From Primulina eburnea (taxonomy: Eukaryota > Streptophyta > Magnoliopsida > Lamiales > Gesneriaceae): a stretch of 64,000 bases of DNA. The position numbers were made by a program, and so were the translations under genes. The stretch spans positions 1,441,001 through 1,505,000 of the forward strand of contig NW_027331510.1 in the NCBI RefSeq assembly GCF_022965805.1, read 5' to 3'. Position 1 is the first letter of the stretch; every line of letters starts with the position of its first letter. The notes below the pieces were generated by a model, which did no database searches, had not been told where the DNA came from, and worked only from the letters and a program-made list of their open reading frames with translations. Positions 24,629 through 36,030 of this stretch are shown piece after piece.

Positions 24629-26203
24629 TTGTGATGCATCCCTAAATTTGGTACACCTTGGCGGATCCGAGCCCACACGTTAACGGACCCTAGCCCTGCC
24701 AAGGGTCCAAGCCCACAGTCGAAGCACTGCCAGGGGTCCAAGCCCACAGTCCCTAGACATCCGAGCCCCACAATGGGTTGGGAAATTGGGAGCTCAGAGC
24801 CCTGACGTAACTAAATAATATGAAGATATTTCAGATGAGAGACCTGACGGATGCGGGATTTGTGTCAATCTAATCAGGATAGGGCAAAGAGTTTCAGATG
24901 CGTAGAGATGGAGTTCTCATGTTTGAAATCCCTTGTCGCGGGAAGGACTCTTATCTGAGTAGGAGTCCTATTCCCATAAGGTAACCAATCTCCTCCCTCT
25001 ATAAATACCAAGTATTGGCCCATGATTTGATTTATTCACATTGTCTTGCTCATTTAGCACTAATACATTTCAGTCTTATGTTTGTTCTCCGGACTGGCTT
25101 TAGAAACGGAGGGGTCACGCTGGAAAACTCTCCTGCGCCCCCTAATCCTGTTTTTGTTTGTGCAGAACCTAGAGATCCGATCCGACCCAATCAGCTGGGA
25201 AGATTTGAAGACCCGCTCTCCAGACCGAACCCGATATAAAATTTTGGTATCATCAATTGATGCCGTCTGTGGGAAATGGATGGAAAGGCGATAAGATGTT
25301 GAATACTAAAGACATCGCCAATGGAAGCGAGAAAAACAGAAATCATAATGGTAACCAGAGTTTCACTGTGGCCGAGCTGACAACAAGTGTTGGCCTGGAG
25401 CGAATCAGGAAACACAACTCGCCGAGGTGAAGAAACTGATAAAGGATGTTGAGCAATTGAAGGACAAACGGAATGGGAATCTCCTTCCCCCAACTCAAGC
25501 CATACCATTTATGTTGAGATACTAGCCAAAGAACTCACTAAAAACTTCAAATTGCTGAATATCGCAGAATACTACGGGAAGGTAGACCTCGAAGATAATC
25601 TGGTGTGGTTCGAAAACGCCGCGCTCTTGGTACACCTTGGAGGATCCGAGCCCACACGTTAACGGACCCTAGCCCTGCCAAGGGTCCAAGCCCACAATCC
25701 AAGCACTGCCAGGGGTCCAAGCCCACAGTACCTAGTCCTAACAATACCTAACCTATCAGAAATCTGAGCCCACCAATGGGCTGGGAAATTTGAGCCCACC
25801 AGAGGGTTGGGAGCTCAGAGCCTTGACGTAACTAAATGATATGAAGATATTCTCAGTTAAGGACCTGACGGATGCAGGATTTGGGTCAATCTAATCAGGA
25901 TAGGGCAAAGAGTTCCAGATGCGTAGAGATGGAGTTCTAATGTTTGAACACTCTTGTCGCGGAAAGGACTCTTATCTCAGCAGGAGTCCTATTCCCATAA
26001 GATAACCAAACTCCTCCCTCTACAAATACCAGGTATTGGCCCATGATTAATTTATTCACATTGTCTTGCTCACTTAGCATTAATACATTGCAGTCTTATG
26101 TTTGCTCTCCGGACTGACTTTAGAAACGGAGGGGTCAAGCTGGAAAACTCTCCCGGGCCCCCTAATCTTGTTTTTGTCTGTGCAGAACCTAGAGATCCGA
26201 CCC
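24629..26203 (+). mobile_element. Retroelement block B: LTR-leader-gag5'-partial LTR
   Basis: Same architecture and junctions as block A. The first LTR and leader occupy 24629-25295 with a TATA box at 25000. The gag fragment is 25296-25628 and the second partial LTR is 25629-26203, ending at GATCCGACCC. Nearly identical to block C with an offset of 2975 bp. Confidence 0.85.
25296..25628 (+). pseudogene. gag 5' fragment, copy in block B
   Basis: The initiator context is GATAAGATGTTGAATAC (ATG then TTG where block A has GTG). It carries the same early TGA after the NSP-type codons and the same frameshifts as the other copies, and ends at GCGCTCTT fused to LTR GGTACACC. Non-functional remnant. 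Confidence 0.78.
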
Positions 26204-27603
26204 TATCATTAATGTGGACTGCACCAAAAATACGAGGACATGATTTCTCTTACTTGATGTGACATGCATGATCTGTCATTTTAATGTAATTTCCAATTGA
26301 TAACATCATCTATGATTCTAGTTTTACGTGGCAGTTTTTAGTTTATTGTTATTATCAACTTGCATCACTGACCTCGAGTTTTTAAATTTTGCAGTTAAGC
26401 CGGAAATCAACCATTTTGAGAAGCTTGGCACAGGCCTTGACGAGAAGGTTACCTGCTAAGTTTGGTGGTTTGATCACGAAGAGATTGAGCGAGACAGAAG
26501 TTTCTCTATTTTTGGAGATATATGAAGATAAGTGATCTATCTCTTCCTTATTTTTATCTTGTCTAGGATTGGTGGAGAAGGAAAGTTAGATAGTAAACAT
26601 CCTAAGACCAAGTAACCAAAATTTGACGCGAGATCTTGGTTTTTGAAAAATAGTTCTTCTAACAGTTTCCATCCCGAGGGATTTTTTGGCTGTAAGAGGA
26701 ACTATTTTGTTTTCAAAGATTCTCTGCTAGTTAGTAATTTTAATAAGTAATTGTTGTAAGATTAACATTCACATATTTAAATTTTTTTTAGAACTCTTCT
26801 TATGATTAATTTTTACAAGGAGTATTTGCTTTGATGTTTTCCATGAGGGCCAAGAATGATTGGTTGGCACTATCGAATGATTTACGTTGGCAACCTTCCT
26901 GTTGATATTACAAGTCAGAGGGCGAATTCGTATTTTAGATGGTATGATTAAACATTGTACATGTAACTATATGCCTATGTATCATTGGTTTTACAGACTT
27001 GTTTATGGGTTCAATTATTACGTGGCTTTATTTTTGTTTCGCAGTCCAGGTTTACTTGATCATTTTCATTAAGCAAAGTCGTGGAGGGCTTTGTGTATAA
27101 TGTTAATCGTGCTCGAAAACGGATGTCGATACATGGGTTAAGAAGTAAAATTCATAACCGAGGGAGAGGTTCTGCCAAGAAAAGATCTCAATAGTAAGAG
27201 GGGCACAATTCAAGGTATTATGGATTTTTTCTTGAGATACTTCATATTGGAGCTATTGTTGAACATTATCAACTTCTATAAATAAAGAAAACTTAAGATT
27301 TTTGTGTTGTATTAGAAATTTCTTAATGTCTTTTAAAACTTATCAACATATTGCAACTTCTTTCATTAATTATCGTATCATTAATGTGGACTACACCAAA
27401 AATACGAGAACATGATTTCTCTTACTTGATGTGACATGCATGATCTGTCATTTTAATGTAATAAATAATAACAATTGATAGCATCATCCTCTATGATTCT
27501 AGTTTTACGTGGCAGTTCTTAGTTTATTGGTATTATCAACTTGCATTACTAAACTAGAAGGTGTGTTTTAACATTGTACATGTAACTTTTTGCCTTTGTA
27601 TCA
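26204..27603 (+). repeat. Array unit spacer within the higher-order repeat, round 2
   Basis: Same start and end points in the unit as the spacer at 23225-24628 and almost identical to it. It differs by a few substitutions (for example ACGAGGACATG) and small indels. The ORF region near 27081 is broken. Confidence 0.92.
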
Positions 27604-29178
27604 TTGTGATGCATCCCTAAATTTGGTACACCTTGGCGGATCCGAGCCCACACGTTAACGGACCCTAGCCCTGCCAAGGGTCCAAGCCCACAGTCGAAGC
27701 ACTGCCAGGGGTCCAAGCCCACAGTCCCTAGACATCCGAGCCCCACAATGGGTTGGGAAATTGGGAGCTCAGAGCCCTGACGTAACTAAATAATATGAAG
27801 ATATTTCAGATGAGGGACCTGACGGATGCGGGATTTGTGTCAATCTAATCAGGATAGGGCAAAGAGTTTCAGATGCGTAGAGATGGAGTTCTCATGTTTG
27901 AAATCCCTTGTCGCGGGAAGGACTCTTATCTGAGTAGGAGTCCTATTCCCATAAGGTAACCAATCTCCTCCCTCTATAAATACCAAGTATTGGCCCATGA
28001 TTTGATTTATTCACATTGTCTTGCTCATTTAGCACTAATACATTTCAGTCTTATGTTTGTTATCCGCACTGGCTTTAGAAACGGAGGGGTCACGCTGGAA
28101 AACTCTCCTGCGCCCCCTAATCCTGTTTTTGTTTGTGCAGAACCTAGAGATCCGACCCGACCCAATCAGCTGGGAAGATTTGAAGACCCGCTCTCCAGAC
28201 CGAACCCGATATAAAATTTTGGTATCATCAATTGATGCCGTCTGTGGGAAATGGATGGAAAGGCGATAAGATGTTGAATACTAAAGACATCGCCAATGGA
28301 AGCGAGAAAAACATAAATCATAATGGTAACCAGAGTTTCACTGTGGCCGAGCTGACAACAAGTGTTGGCCTGGAGCGAATCAGGAAACACAACTCGCCGA
28401 GGTGAAGAAACTAATAAAGGATGTGGAGCAATTGAAGGACAAACGGAATGGGAATCTCCTTCCCCCAACTCAAGCCATACCATTTATGTTGAGATACTAG
28501 CCAAAGAACTAACTAAAAACTTCAAATTGCCGAATCTCGCAGAATACTACGGGAAGGTAGACCTCGAAGATCATCTGGTGTGGTTCGAAAACGCCGCGCT
28601 CTTGGTACACCTTGGAGGATCCGAGCCCACACGTTAACGGACCCTAGCCCTGCCAAGGGTCCAAGCCCACAATCCAAGCACTGCCAGGGGTCCAAGCCCA
28701 CAGTACCTAGTCCTAACAATACCTAACCTATCAGAAATCTGAGCCCACCAATGGGCTGGGAAATTTGAGCCCACCAGAGGGTTGGGAGCTCAGAGCCTTG
28801 ACGTAACTAAATGATATGAAGATATTCTCAGTTAAGGACCTGACGGATGCAGGATTTGGGTCAATCTAATCAGGATAGGGCAAAGAGTTCCAGATGCGTA
28901 GAGATGGAGTTCTAATGTTTGAACACTCTTGTCGCGGGAAGGACTCTTATCTCAGCAGGAGTACTATTCCCATAAGGTAACCAATCTCCTCCCTCTACAA
29001 ATACCACGTATTGGCCCATGATTTATTTATTCACATTGTCTTGCTCACTTAGCATTAATACATTTCAGTCTTATGTTTGCTCTCCGGACTGAATTTAGAA
29101 ACGGAGGGGTCACGCTGGAAAACTCTCCCGGGCCCCCTAATCTTGTTTTTGTCTGTGCAGAAGCGAGAGATCCGACCC
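27604..29178 (+). mobile_element. Retroelement block C: LTR-leader-gag5'-partial LTR
   Basis: LTR and leader 27604-28270 (TATA box at 27975), gag fragment 28271-28603, second partial LTR 28604-29178. The same junctions as blocks A and B are retained (TCTT/GGTACACC; GATCCGACCC/TATCATT). Confidence 0.85.
28271..28603 (+). pseudogene. gag 5' fragment, copy in block C
   Basis: Same truncated gag start as in blocks A and B, with the shared early stop and frameshifts, ending at GCGCTCTT joined to LTR sequence. An open frame across 28362-28637 spans the gag-LTR junction (ending GGSEPTR) and is an artefact of the fusion. Confidence 0.78.
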
Positions 29179-30594
29179 TATCATTAATGTGGACTACACC
29201 AAAAATACGAGAACATGATTTCTCTTACTTGATGTGACATGCATGATCTGTCATTTTAATGTAATTTCCAATTGATAGCATCATCATCTATGATTGTAAT
29301 TTTATGTGTGAGTTCTTAGTTTATTGGTATTATCAACTTGCATCTCTGACCTCGAGATTTTAAATTTTGCAGTTAAGTCGGAAATCAACCTTTTTGAGAA
29401 GCTTGGCATAGGCGTTGACGAGAAGGTTACTTTCTAAGTTTGGTGGTTTGATTACGAAGAGTTGAGCGAGACAAAAGTTTCTCTAACTTTGGAGATATAT
29501 GAAGATAAGTGATCTATCTCTTCCTTATTTTTATCGTGTCTAGGATTGGTGGAGAAGGAAAGTTAGATAGTAAACATCCTAAGACCAAGTTACCTAAAAT
29601 TTGACGCGAGATCTTGGTTTTTGCAAAATAGTTCTTCTACAAGTTTCCATCCCGAGGGATTTTTTGGCTGTATGAGGAACTATTTTGTTTTCAAAGATTC
29701 TCTGCTAGTTAGTAATTTTAATAAGTAATTGTTGTAAAATTAACATTCACATATTTAAATTTTTTTTAGAACTCTTCTTGTGATTAATTTTTACAAGCAG
29801 TATTTGCTTTGATGTTTTCCATGAGGGCCAAGAATGATTGGTTGGCACTATCAAATGATTTACGTTGGCAACCTTCCAGTTGATATTACAAGTCAGAGGG
29901 CGAATTCGTATTTTAGAAGGTATGATTAAACATTGTACATGTAACTGTATGCCTTTGTATCATTGGTTTTTCAGACTTGTTTATGAGTTCAATTATTCCG
30001 TGGCTTTATTTTTTGTTTCGCAGTCCAGGTTTACTTGATCATTTTCATTAAGCAAAGTCGTCGAGGGCTTTGTGTATAATGTTAATCGTGCTCGAAAACG
30101 GATGTCGATACATGGGTTAAGAAGTAAAATTCATAATCGAGTGAGAGGTTATGCCAAGAAAGATCTCAATAGTAGAGGGGCACAATTCAAGGTATTCTGG
30201 ATTTTTTCTTGAGATACTTCATATTGGAGCTATTGTTGAACATTATCAACTTCTTTAAATAAAGAAAACTTAAGATTTTTGTGTTGTGTTAGAAATTTCT
30301 TAATGTCTTTTAAAACTTATCAACAGATTGCAACTTCTTTCATTAATTATCGTATCATTAATGTGGACTACACCAAAAATACGAGAACATGATTTCTCTT
30401 ACTTGATGTGACATTCATGATCTGTCATTTTAATGTAATAACAATTGATAGCATCATCCTCTATGATTCTAGTTTTACGTGGCAGTTCTTAGTTTATTGG
30501 TATTATCAACTTGCATTACTAAACTAGAAGGTGTGTTTTAACATTGTACATGTAAATTTTAACATTGTACATGTAACTTTTTGCCTTTGTATCA
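29179..30594 (+). repeat. Array unit spacer within the higher-order repeat, round 3
   Basis: The same portion of the unit as the two preceding spacers but more diverged (for example TTACTTTCTAAGTTTGG and CATTCATGATC). It ends with a short tandem doubling of TTTTAACATTGTACATGTAA before TATCATTG, a doubling also seen at about 21593-21630. Confidence 0.9.
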
Positions 30595-31273
30595 TTGTGA
30601 TGCTTCCCTAAATTTGGTACACCTTGGCGGATCCGAGCCCACACGTTAACGGACCCTAGCCCTTCCAAGGGTCCAAGCCCACAGTCCAAGCACTGTCAGG
30701 GGTCCAAGCCCACAGTCCCTAGACATCCGAGCCCCCCAATGGGCTGGGAAATCCGAGCCCACCAGGGGTTGGGAGCTCAGAGCCCTGACGTAACTAAATG
30801 ATATGAAGATATTCTCAGATAAGGGACCTGACGGATGCGGGATTTGGGTCAATCTAATCAGGATAGGGCAAAGAGTTCCAGATGCGTAGAGATGAAGTTC
30901 TAATGTTTGAAATCCCTTGTCGCGGGAAGGACTCTTATCTCAGCAGGTGTCCTATTCCCATAAGGTAACCAATCTCCTCCCTCTATAAATATTGGCCTAT
31001 GATTTGATTTATTCACATTGTCTTGCTCACTTAGCATTAATGCATTTCAGTCTTATGTTTGCTCTCCGGACTGACTTTAGAAACGGAGGGGTCACGCTGG
31101 AAAACTCTCCCGGGCCCCCTAATCTTGTTTTTGTCTGTGCAGAGCCTAGAGACCCGACCCGACCCAATCAGCTGGGAAGATTTTGAAGACCCGCTCTCCA
31201 GACCGAACCCGATATAAAATTTTGGTATCATCAATTGATGCTGTCTGTGGGAAATTGATGGAAAGGAGATAAG

Positions 31274-31606
31274 ATGGTGAATACTGAAAATATCGCCAAT
31301 GGAAGCGAGGAAAACATAAATCATAATGGTAACCAGAGTTTCACTGTGGCCGAGGTGACAGCAAGTGTTGGCCCGGAGCGAATCAGGAAATATAACTCGC
31401 CGAGATGAAGAAGCTGATAAAGGAGGTTGAGCAATTAAAGGACAAACGGAATGGGAATCTTCTTCCCCCAAGTCGAGCCATACTATTTCTGTTGAGATAT
31501 TAGCCAAAGAACTCGCTAAAAACTTCAAATTGCCGAATATCGCAGAATACGACGGGAAGGGAGACCTCGAAAACCATCTGGCGCGGTTCGAAAACGCCGC
31601 GCTCTT
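31274..31606 (+). pseudogene. gag 5' fragment, first copy in block D
   Basis: The start MVNTENIANGSEENINHNG is readable, then an early stop. NFKLPNIAEYDGKGDLE appears in another frame. It ends at GCTCTT joined to the second LTR. The large open frame on the opposite strand here (31037-31633) is a shadow of this segment. Confidence 0.78.
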
Positions 31607-32137
31607 GGTACACCTTGGCGGATCCGAGCCCACACGTTAACGGACCCTAGCCCTGCCAAGGGTCCAAGCCCACAATCCAAGCACTGCCAGGGGTCCAAGC
31701 CCACAGTCCCTAGCCCTAACAATACCTAATCAGGATAGGGCAAAGAGTTCCAGATGCGTAGAGATTGAGTTCTAATGTTTGAAATCCCTTGTCGCGGGAA
31801 GGACCTTTATCTCAGTAGGAGTCCTATTCCCATAAGGTAACCAATCTCCTCCCTCTGTAAATACCAGGTATTGGCCCATGATTTGATTTATTCACATTGT
31901 CTTCCTCACGTAGCATTAATACACTTCAGTTTATTGTTTGCTCTCCGGACTGACTTTCACGCCGGAAAACTCTCCCGGGCCCATAATCTTATTTTTGTCT
32001 GTGCAGAACCTAGAGATCCGACCCGACCCAATCAGCTGGGAAGATTTTGAAGACCCGCTCTCCAGACCGAACCCGATATAAAATTTTGGTATCATCAATT
32101 GATGCCGTCTGTGGGAAATTCAAGGAAAGGAGATAAG

Positions 32138-33143
32138 ATGGTGAATACTGAAAATATCGCCAATGGAAGCGAGGAAAACATAAATCATAATGGTAACCAG
32201 AGTTTCACTGTGGCCGAGCTGACAACAAGTGTTGGCCCGGAGCGAATCAGGAAACACAACTCGCCGAGATGAAGAAGCAGATAGAGGAGGTTGAGCAATT
32301 GAAGGACAAACGGAATGGGAATCTCCTTCCCCCAACTTGAGCGATACCATTTCTGTTGAGATACTAGCCAAAAAACTCACTAAAAACTTCGAATTGCCGA
32401 ATATCGCAGAATACGACGGGAAGGGAGACCTCGAGACCATCTGGCGTGGTTCGAACCGCGCTTTTGCATCAGTATTCGGACCCTATCAAATTTCGGGTTT
32501 TCCTTACAACTCTAATAGGGTCGGTGGAACAGTGGTTTAATCTGCTTCGGCCCGGGGACGTCAAAACGTTCCAGGACTTCGTCCGAACTTTTCTCCATCA
32601 ATTCGCCAATAGCAAAAAACATCTCATCACTTCTTTCAGTCTCTTTGCTATGAGACAGCATGAACACGAAATCTTGCGAGCATATATGCGAAGGTTCAGC
32701 GCCGTGGTCATTGAAATACCCTCTGCCATGTCCGACCTATTGATCAACGCGTTCATCCAAGGACTCACTACGGGGGATTTTCTCAAATCACTGACAAAAA
32801 AGCCGGCGAATACTTATGATGAACTTCTTGCCCGGGCAGAAAATTATGTCAATCTAGAAGAAGTCCAGCTTGCCCGAGCCCATCAACGGAAGTAGCTGCC
32901 CAACAGCCCAAGAAGCCCAAGCTAGTGAACTCTGCTCCCTGTCCTGATCGACCAGCTCGTTTGGAGTCTCTGGGTTAGTTCGCCGCATACACCTCGATCA
33001 AGGTTAGTAAGCTCAGAGCCCTCCAAATATGTGAGATTGGACAAGATTATGGGGTATGGCTCAGACAATGATAACCTCCAGGCCATGGATTTAGATCTCG
33101 TTGAAGAAAAAAGGGAAAATTCCAGAGTAATCAAAATCTTTTG
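32138..33143 (+). pseudogene. Ty3/gypsy-like gag polyprotein, frameshifted
   Basis: The most informative gag copy. ATG at 32138 (MVNTENIANGSEEN), early stop, then in other frames FELPNIAEYDGKGDLE and, from about 32446 to 32895, a retrotransposon gag (PF03732-like) core. That core includes LLHQYSDPIKFRVFL, EQWFNLLRPGDVKTFQDF, LHQFANSKKH, MRRFSAVVIEIPSAMSD, FIQGLTTGDFLKSL and TYDELLARAENYVN. It stops after AHQRK at a TAG where the copy at 61828 reads on (REPPNSPKKPKLV). Gag would form the capsid of an LTR retrotransposon particle. No zinc knuckle, protease or polymerase is visible. Broken by at least three frame disruptions. Confidence 0.88.
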
Positions 33144-33849
33144 AGTATAATTTTGAACTCTTTATGACGTCTAGTTTGCAAAACCATCACCCCATTAGCG
33201 AACTCTCCATATTCATCTGTGAAGTATCTTTGTCAGAAAATTTTTTGAACTGTGATTTATTTAGATCCTTCAGCAATAATACCTCTCAGATATTCTTTTT
33301 ACCGCAATATTCCTATGTACTTCACTTGCTTCTTCATGTGGAATTGTTTATCATTTCTCATCTTCCTTTTGTGATGAGATATTTATGGGTTGAGGGTTAG
33401 TGGTCATGAAGGTAAAAAAACGATCTTCAACGTCATTTTCATTATGTGAATTTTCTTGTAGTTTGAGAAAATATTTTTTGAGATGCCGATTTGTAGTATG
33501 TGACTTCATAGTTCATAATTTATGTTTATTTTCTATTTTTTGGTCTTAACTTGGTTATGTGTGATTAAATATTATTTGTTTTCTGAATTGCGTACTTGAT
33601 ATCATTACTTTGTCGTTACATAATCTTCACCTGCAGCATGGTCGCATGTTGGACATTGAGTTTATGATCCTCGTCCTTGTTATTGCTTTGTAAATTTACT
33701 TATCACACTGATGCATTGTTGTTTTCCATGATATGATAAAAATTTTACATTGTAATGCATTGATGTTGCTGAAATTCGGGATGGTAGCTAGGAGTTCGGA
33801 TCTTCGCTTAGGGAGCTCGGATCAGACCTTTGAAATGTGGAAGCACTAA

Positions 33850-34570
33850 CAAGGCTTACAGAGGTTTTCTCCCGACCTCAGCTCAGGAGCTCTGATTACG
33901 TCAGACCTCACATCGCCTTGGTTACGCCAAGCTTATAAGAGTTTTCACCCGAACTTAGCTCAGGAGCTCTGATCACGTTTGAACTCACATGGCCTTTGTC
34001 ACGCCAGGCTTATATGGGTTTTCACCCGACCTCAGCTCAGGAGCCCTGATTACGTCAGACCTCAAATCGCCTTGATCACGCCAAGATTATAAGGGTTTTC
34101 ACCCGACCTCGGCTCAGAAGCTTTGATAACGTCAGAGCTCACATCATCTTGGTTACACCAAGCTTATAAAAGTTTTCACCCGACCTCCGCTCAGGAGCTC
34201 TGATTATGTCAGAGCTCACATCGTCTCGGTTATGCTAGACTTATATTGGTTTTCACCCGAATTCAGCTCAAGAGCTCTGATCACGCCAGAGCTCACATCG
34301 CCTTGGTCACGCTAGGCATAGAGGGGTTTTCACCCGAACTCAGCTCAGGACCTGTGATTACATCAGACCTCACATCGCGTTGGTTACGTTGAGCTTATAA
34401 GGGTTTTCATCCGACCTCAGTTCAAGAGCTTTGATTACTTCAGAGCTCACTTCATCTTGGTTACGTCAAGCTTATAAGGGTCATCTCAGTTGACCTCAGT
34501 TAATGAGCTTTGATTACGTCTGAGCTCACCTCGTCTCGGCTATGCCAGGCTTATATAAGGTTCACCCGAC
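33850..34570 (+). repeat. 77-bp direct subrepeats, left arm (about 9 copies)
   Basis: The consensus begins GGGTTTTCACCCGACCTCAG, continues through CTCAGGAGCTCTGATTACGT and CAGACCTCACATCGCCTTGG, and ends TTACGCCAAGCTTATAA. Copies are 75-78 bp with scattered substitutions. The same subrepeat appears in reverse orientation at 34979-35265 and again at 63177-63890. Confidence 0.9.
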
Positions 34571-34599
34571 CTAAGCTCAGCCGAACCTTTACATTATTA

Positions 34600-34978
34600 T
34601 TTACCAACTGTTGGGCCAAGCTCCCAGATCCCGACCGACCTCTCTCAGTGTGACCTCCTCGCCTTATTATTCATTAAGTGTTGGGCGGAGCTCCCAGAGC
34701 CGGCCAACCTTTCTCAGTATGAACTCGTCGGGTTATTTTTCATTAAGTGTTGGGCCGAGCTCCCATAGCCCGGCCGACTTCTCTCGGTATGACCTCCTCG
34801 CGTTATTATTCATTAAGTGTTGGGCCGAGCTCCCAGAGCCCCGCGGACCTCTCTCAGTATGACCTCCTCGGGTTATTATTCATTAAGTGTTGGACCGAGC
34901 TCCCAGAGACCGGCCTACCTATCTCAGTATGACCTCTTCGGGTTATTATTCATTAAGTGTTGGGCCGAGTTCCCAGAG
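34600..34978 (+). repeat. 70-bp direct repeats in the centre of the foldback element
   Basis: About five copies with GTTGGGCCGAGCTCCCAGAG, CCGACCTCTCTCAGTATGAC and CTCCTCGGGTTATTATTCATTAAGT motifs at 70-bp spacing (GTTGG at about 34611, 34680, 34750, 34820, 34890, 34960). Open frames across them are periodic artefacts and resemble no known protein. Confidence 0.88.
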
Positions 34979-35265
34979 TCTTGCGTAATCAAGGCGATGT
35001 GAGAGGTCTGTCGTAATCAGAGGTCATGAACCGAGGTCTGGTGAAAACCCTTATAAGTCTGGCATGATCAAGGCGATTTGAGGTCTGACGTAATCAGAGC
35101 TCTTGAGCTGAGGTCGGGTGAAAACCCTTATAAGCCTGGCGTAACCAAGGCGATATGAGATCTGACGTAATCAGAGGTCCTGAGCTGAGGTCGGGTGAAA
35201 ACCCTTATAAGCCTTGCGTAACCAAGGGGATGTGAGGTCTAACGTAATCAGAGCTCCCCAAATGA
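34979..35265 (-). repeat. Inverted 77-bp subrepeats, right arm (about 4 copies)
   Basis: Reverse complement of the left-arm subrepeats (AACCAAGGCGAT, TCTGACGTAATCAGAG, GAGGTCGGGTGAAAACCCTTATAAG). The arm is shorter than the left (about 0.3 kb against 0.7 kb), so the two arms are unequal in copy number. Confidence 0.88.
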
Positions 35266-35575
35266 AGATCCGACCTCCCAGCTACCATCCCGGATATCAG
35301 CAACATTTTGCATGATTCAAACGTAACATATGCCCTCATGTTGTCATGTTTTTATTTAGTTTTGTGTAACTTAAGTACTTGACAATATAATTTGTTGTCG
35401 GACAGATTTTGTCGTATCCATTTCTTAGTTTGAGAATACTCGAGATGCAGAAGATGCTATCAGGAGATGAGATGGCTATCACTTTGATGGTTTTCGTTTA
35501 AGGGTGAATTTTGCCAACTAGAGCTCGATGTGCTTTCTCATTTGACTTTTTTTCCGGTTGTTCGAATGTTCGGAT

Positions 35576-35740
35576 TAGGGCTGCAAACGAATCGAACATG
35601 TTCGCGAGTTTTTCGAGCCGGCTCGATAAATATTCGATTCGTATTCGAACTTATCGAATTTGAGCCGAACTCGAGCCCAAATTATTTTGTTCGATAGCTC
35701 GCGAATAGTTCGCGAGCCTTAATATTTTATTAATATAATA

Positions 35741-35779
<39 letters not shown>

Positions 35780-36030
35780 TTCGAATATTTCGAGCATTTC
35801 GAGCTTTCAAACCTTAATATCCGAGCAATAATTCGAATAGTTCACGAATATATTCGAATATTTCGAGCCGAACTCGAACTCGAACTTCATTTCGAGCCGA
35901 GCTCGAGCCCAAATATTTGAAATTATCGAACTTCGAATCGAGCTCGAACTCGAATATACCTATTTCGAGCCGAATTCGAGCCTGGCATTTTTACTATTAT
36001 TCGGCTCGATTCGGTTCGTTTGCACCCCTA
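35576..36030. mobile_element. hAT-type MITE, 455 bp, with 8-bp target-site duplication
   Basis: Terminal inverted repeats TAGGGCTGCAAACGAATCGA (left) and, read from the other end, TAGGGGTGCAAACGAACCGA. Flanks are the perfect 8-bp direct duplication GTTCGGAT (35568-35575 and 36031-36038), the size typical of hAT elements. The interior is rich in TTCGAG/CTCGAA motifs and holds a (TA)n tract at about 35746-35774. No ORF. It sits in the SR-pseudogene intron between the FRLR exon and the VELRHDG exon. Confidence 0.9.

Larger units (their letters stand above)
21649..30594 (+). repeat. Higher-order tandem repeat, period about 2.98 kb (3 rounds)
   Basis: Three head-to-tail rounds of a composite: a retroelement block of about 1.57 kb (LTR, leader, 5' gag, partial LTR) followed by about 1.4 kb of the array unit. 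Round starts are about 21649, 24629 and 27604, and a fourth retroelement block begins at 30595. The spacing is 2980, 2975 and 2991 bp. Rounds two and three are almost identical (for example the same GTCGAAGCACTG and TTGGGAAATTGGGAG variants at 24719-24787 and 27694-27762). Left junction TATCATTG/TGATGC and right junction GATCCGACCC/TATCATTAATG are the same in every round. The retroelement block was therefore captured once and then co-amplified with array DNA. Confidence 0.93.
30595..33143 (+). mobile_element. Retroelement block D: tandem 5' ends with a longer gag
   Basis: First LTR and leader 30595-31273 (TATA box at 30984), truncated gag 31274-31606, then the second LTR from 31607 at the shared GCTCTT/GGTACACC junction. 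The second LTR has an internal deletion at about 31730 (CCTAA to TCAGGATAGGG) and a weakened TATA (TGTAAA). Its leader runs into a longer gag (32138-33143). No pol region follows: after gag the sequence passes straight into an SR-protein pseudogene. The same arrangement recurs at 59783-62460. Confidence 0.85.
33763..35306. mobile_element. Foldback-type element with inverted arms built of 77-bp repeats
   Basis: Ends are inverted: ATGTTGCTGAAATTCGGGATGG at the left (33763) matches the reverse complement of the right end (CCATCCCGGATATCAGCAACAT, ending 35306), and the similarity extends through GTAGCTRGGAG and GGATCTTC. Each arm consists of ~77-bp subrepeats, about nine on the left (33850-34570) and about four inverted on the right (34979-35265), around a centre of ~70-bp direct repeats (34600-34978). 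There is no transposase ORF. Flanks AATGCATTG (33754-33762) and TTTGCATGA (35307-35315) share TGCAT at the same offset, a possible decayed 9-bp target duplication. The arm architecture recalls foldback or MULE-like elements, but the superfamily is not settled. Located in an intron of the SR pseudogene. Confidence 0.75.

Noticed and set aside
31037..31633. 198-codon ORF on the minus strand (and the similar minus-strand frames at 22097, 25191, 28166, 60256)
   Set aside because: Shadow of the LTR-leader-gag segment. It recurs at the same place in each block, crosses the LTR/gag border and has no recognisable domain.
34611..35002. Overlapping ORFs with SLSVGPSSQS-like periodic peptides
   Set aside because: They arise from the 70-bp non-coding repeats of the foldback element, read in several frames; periodicity explains the open frames.
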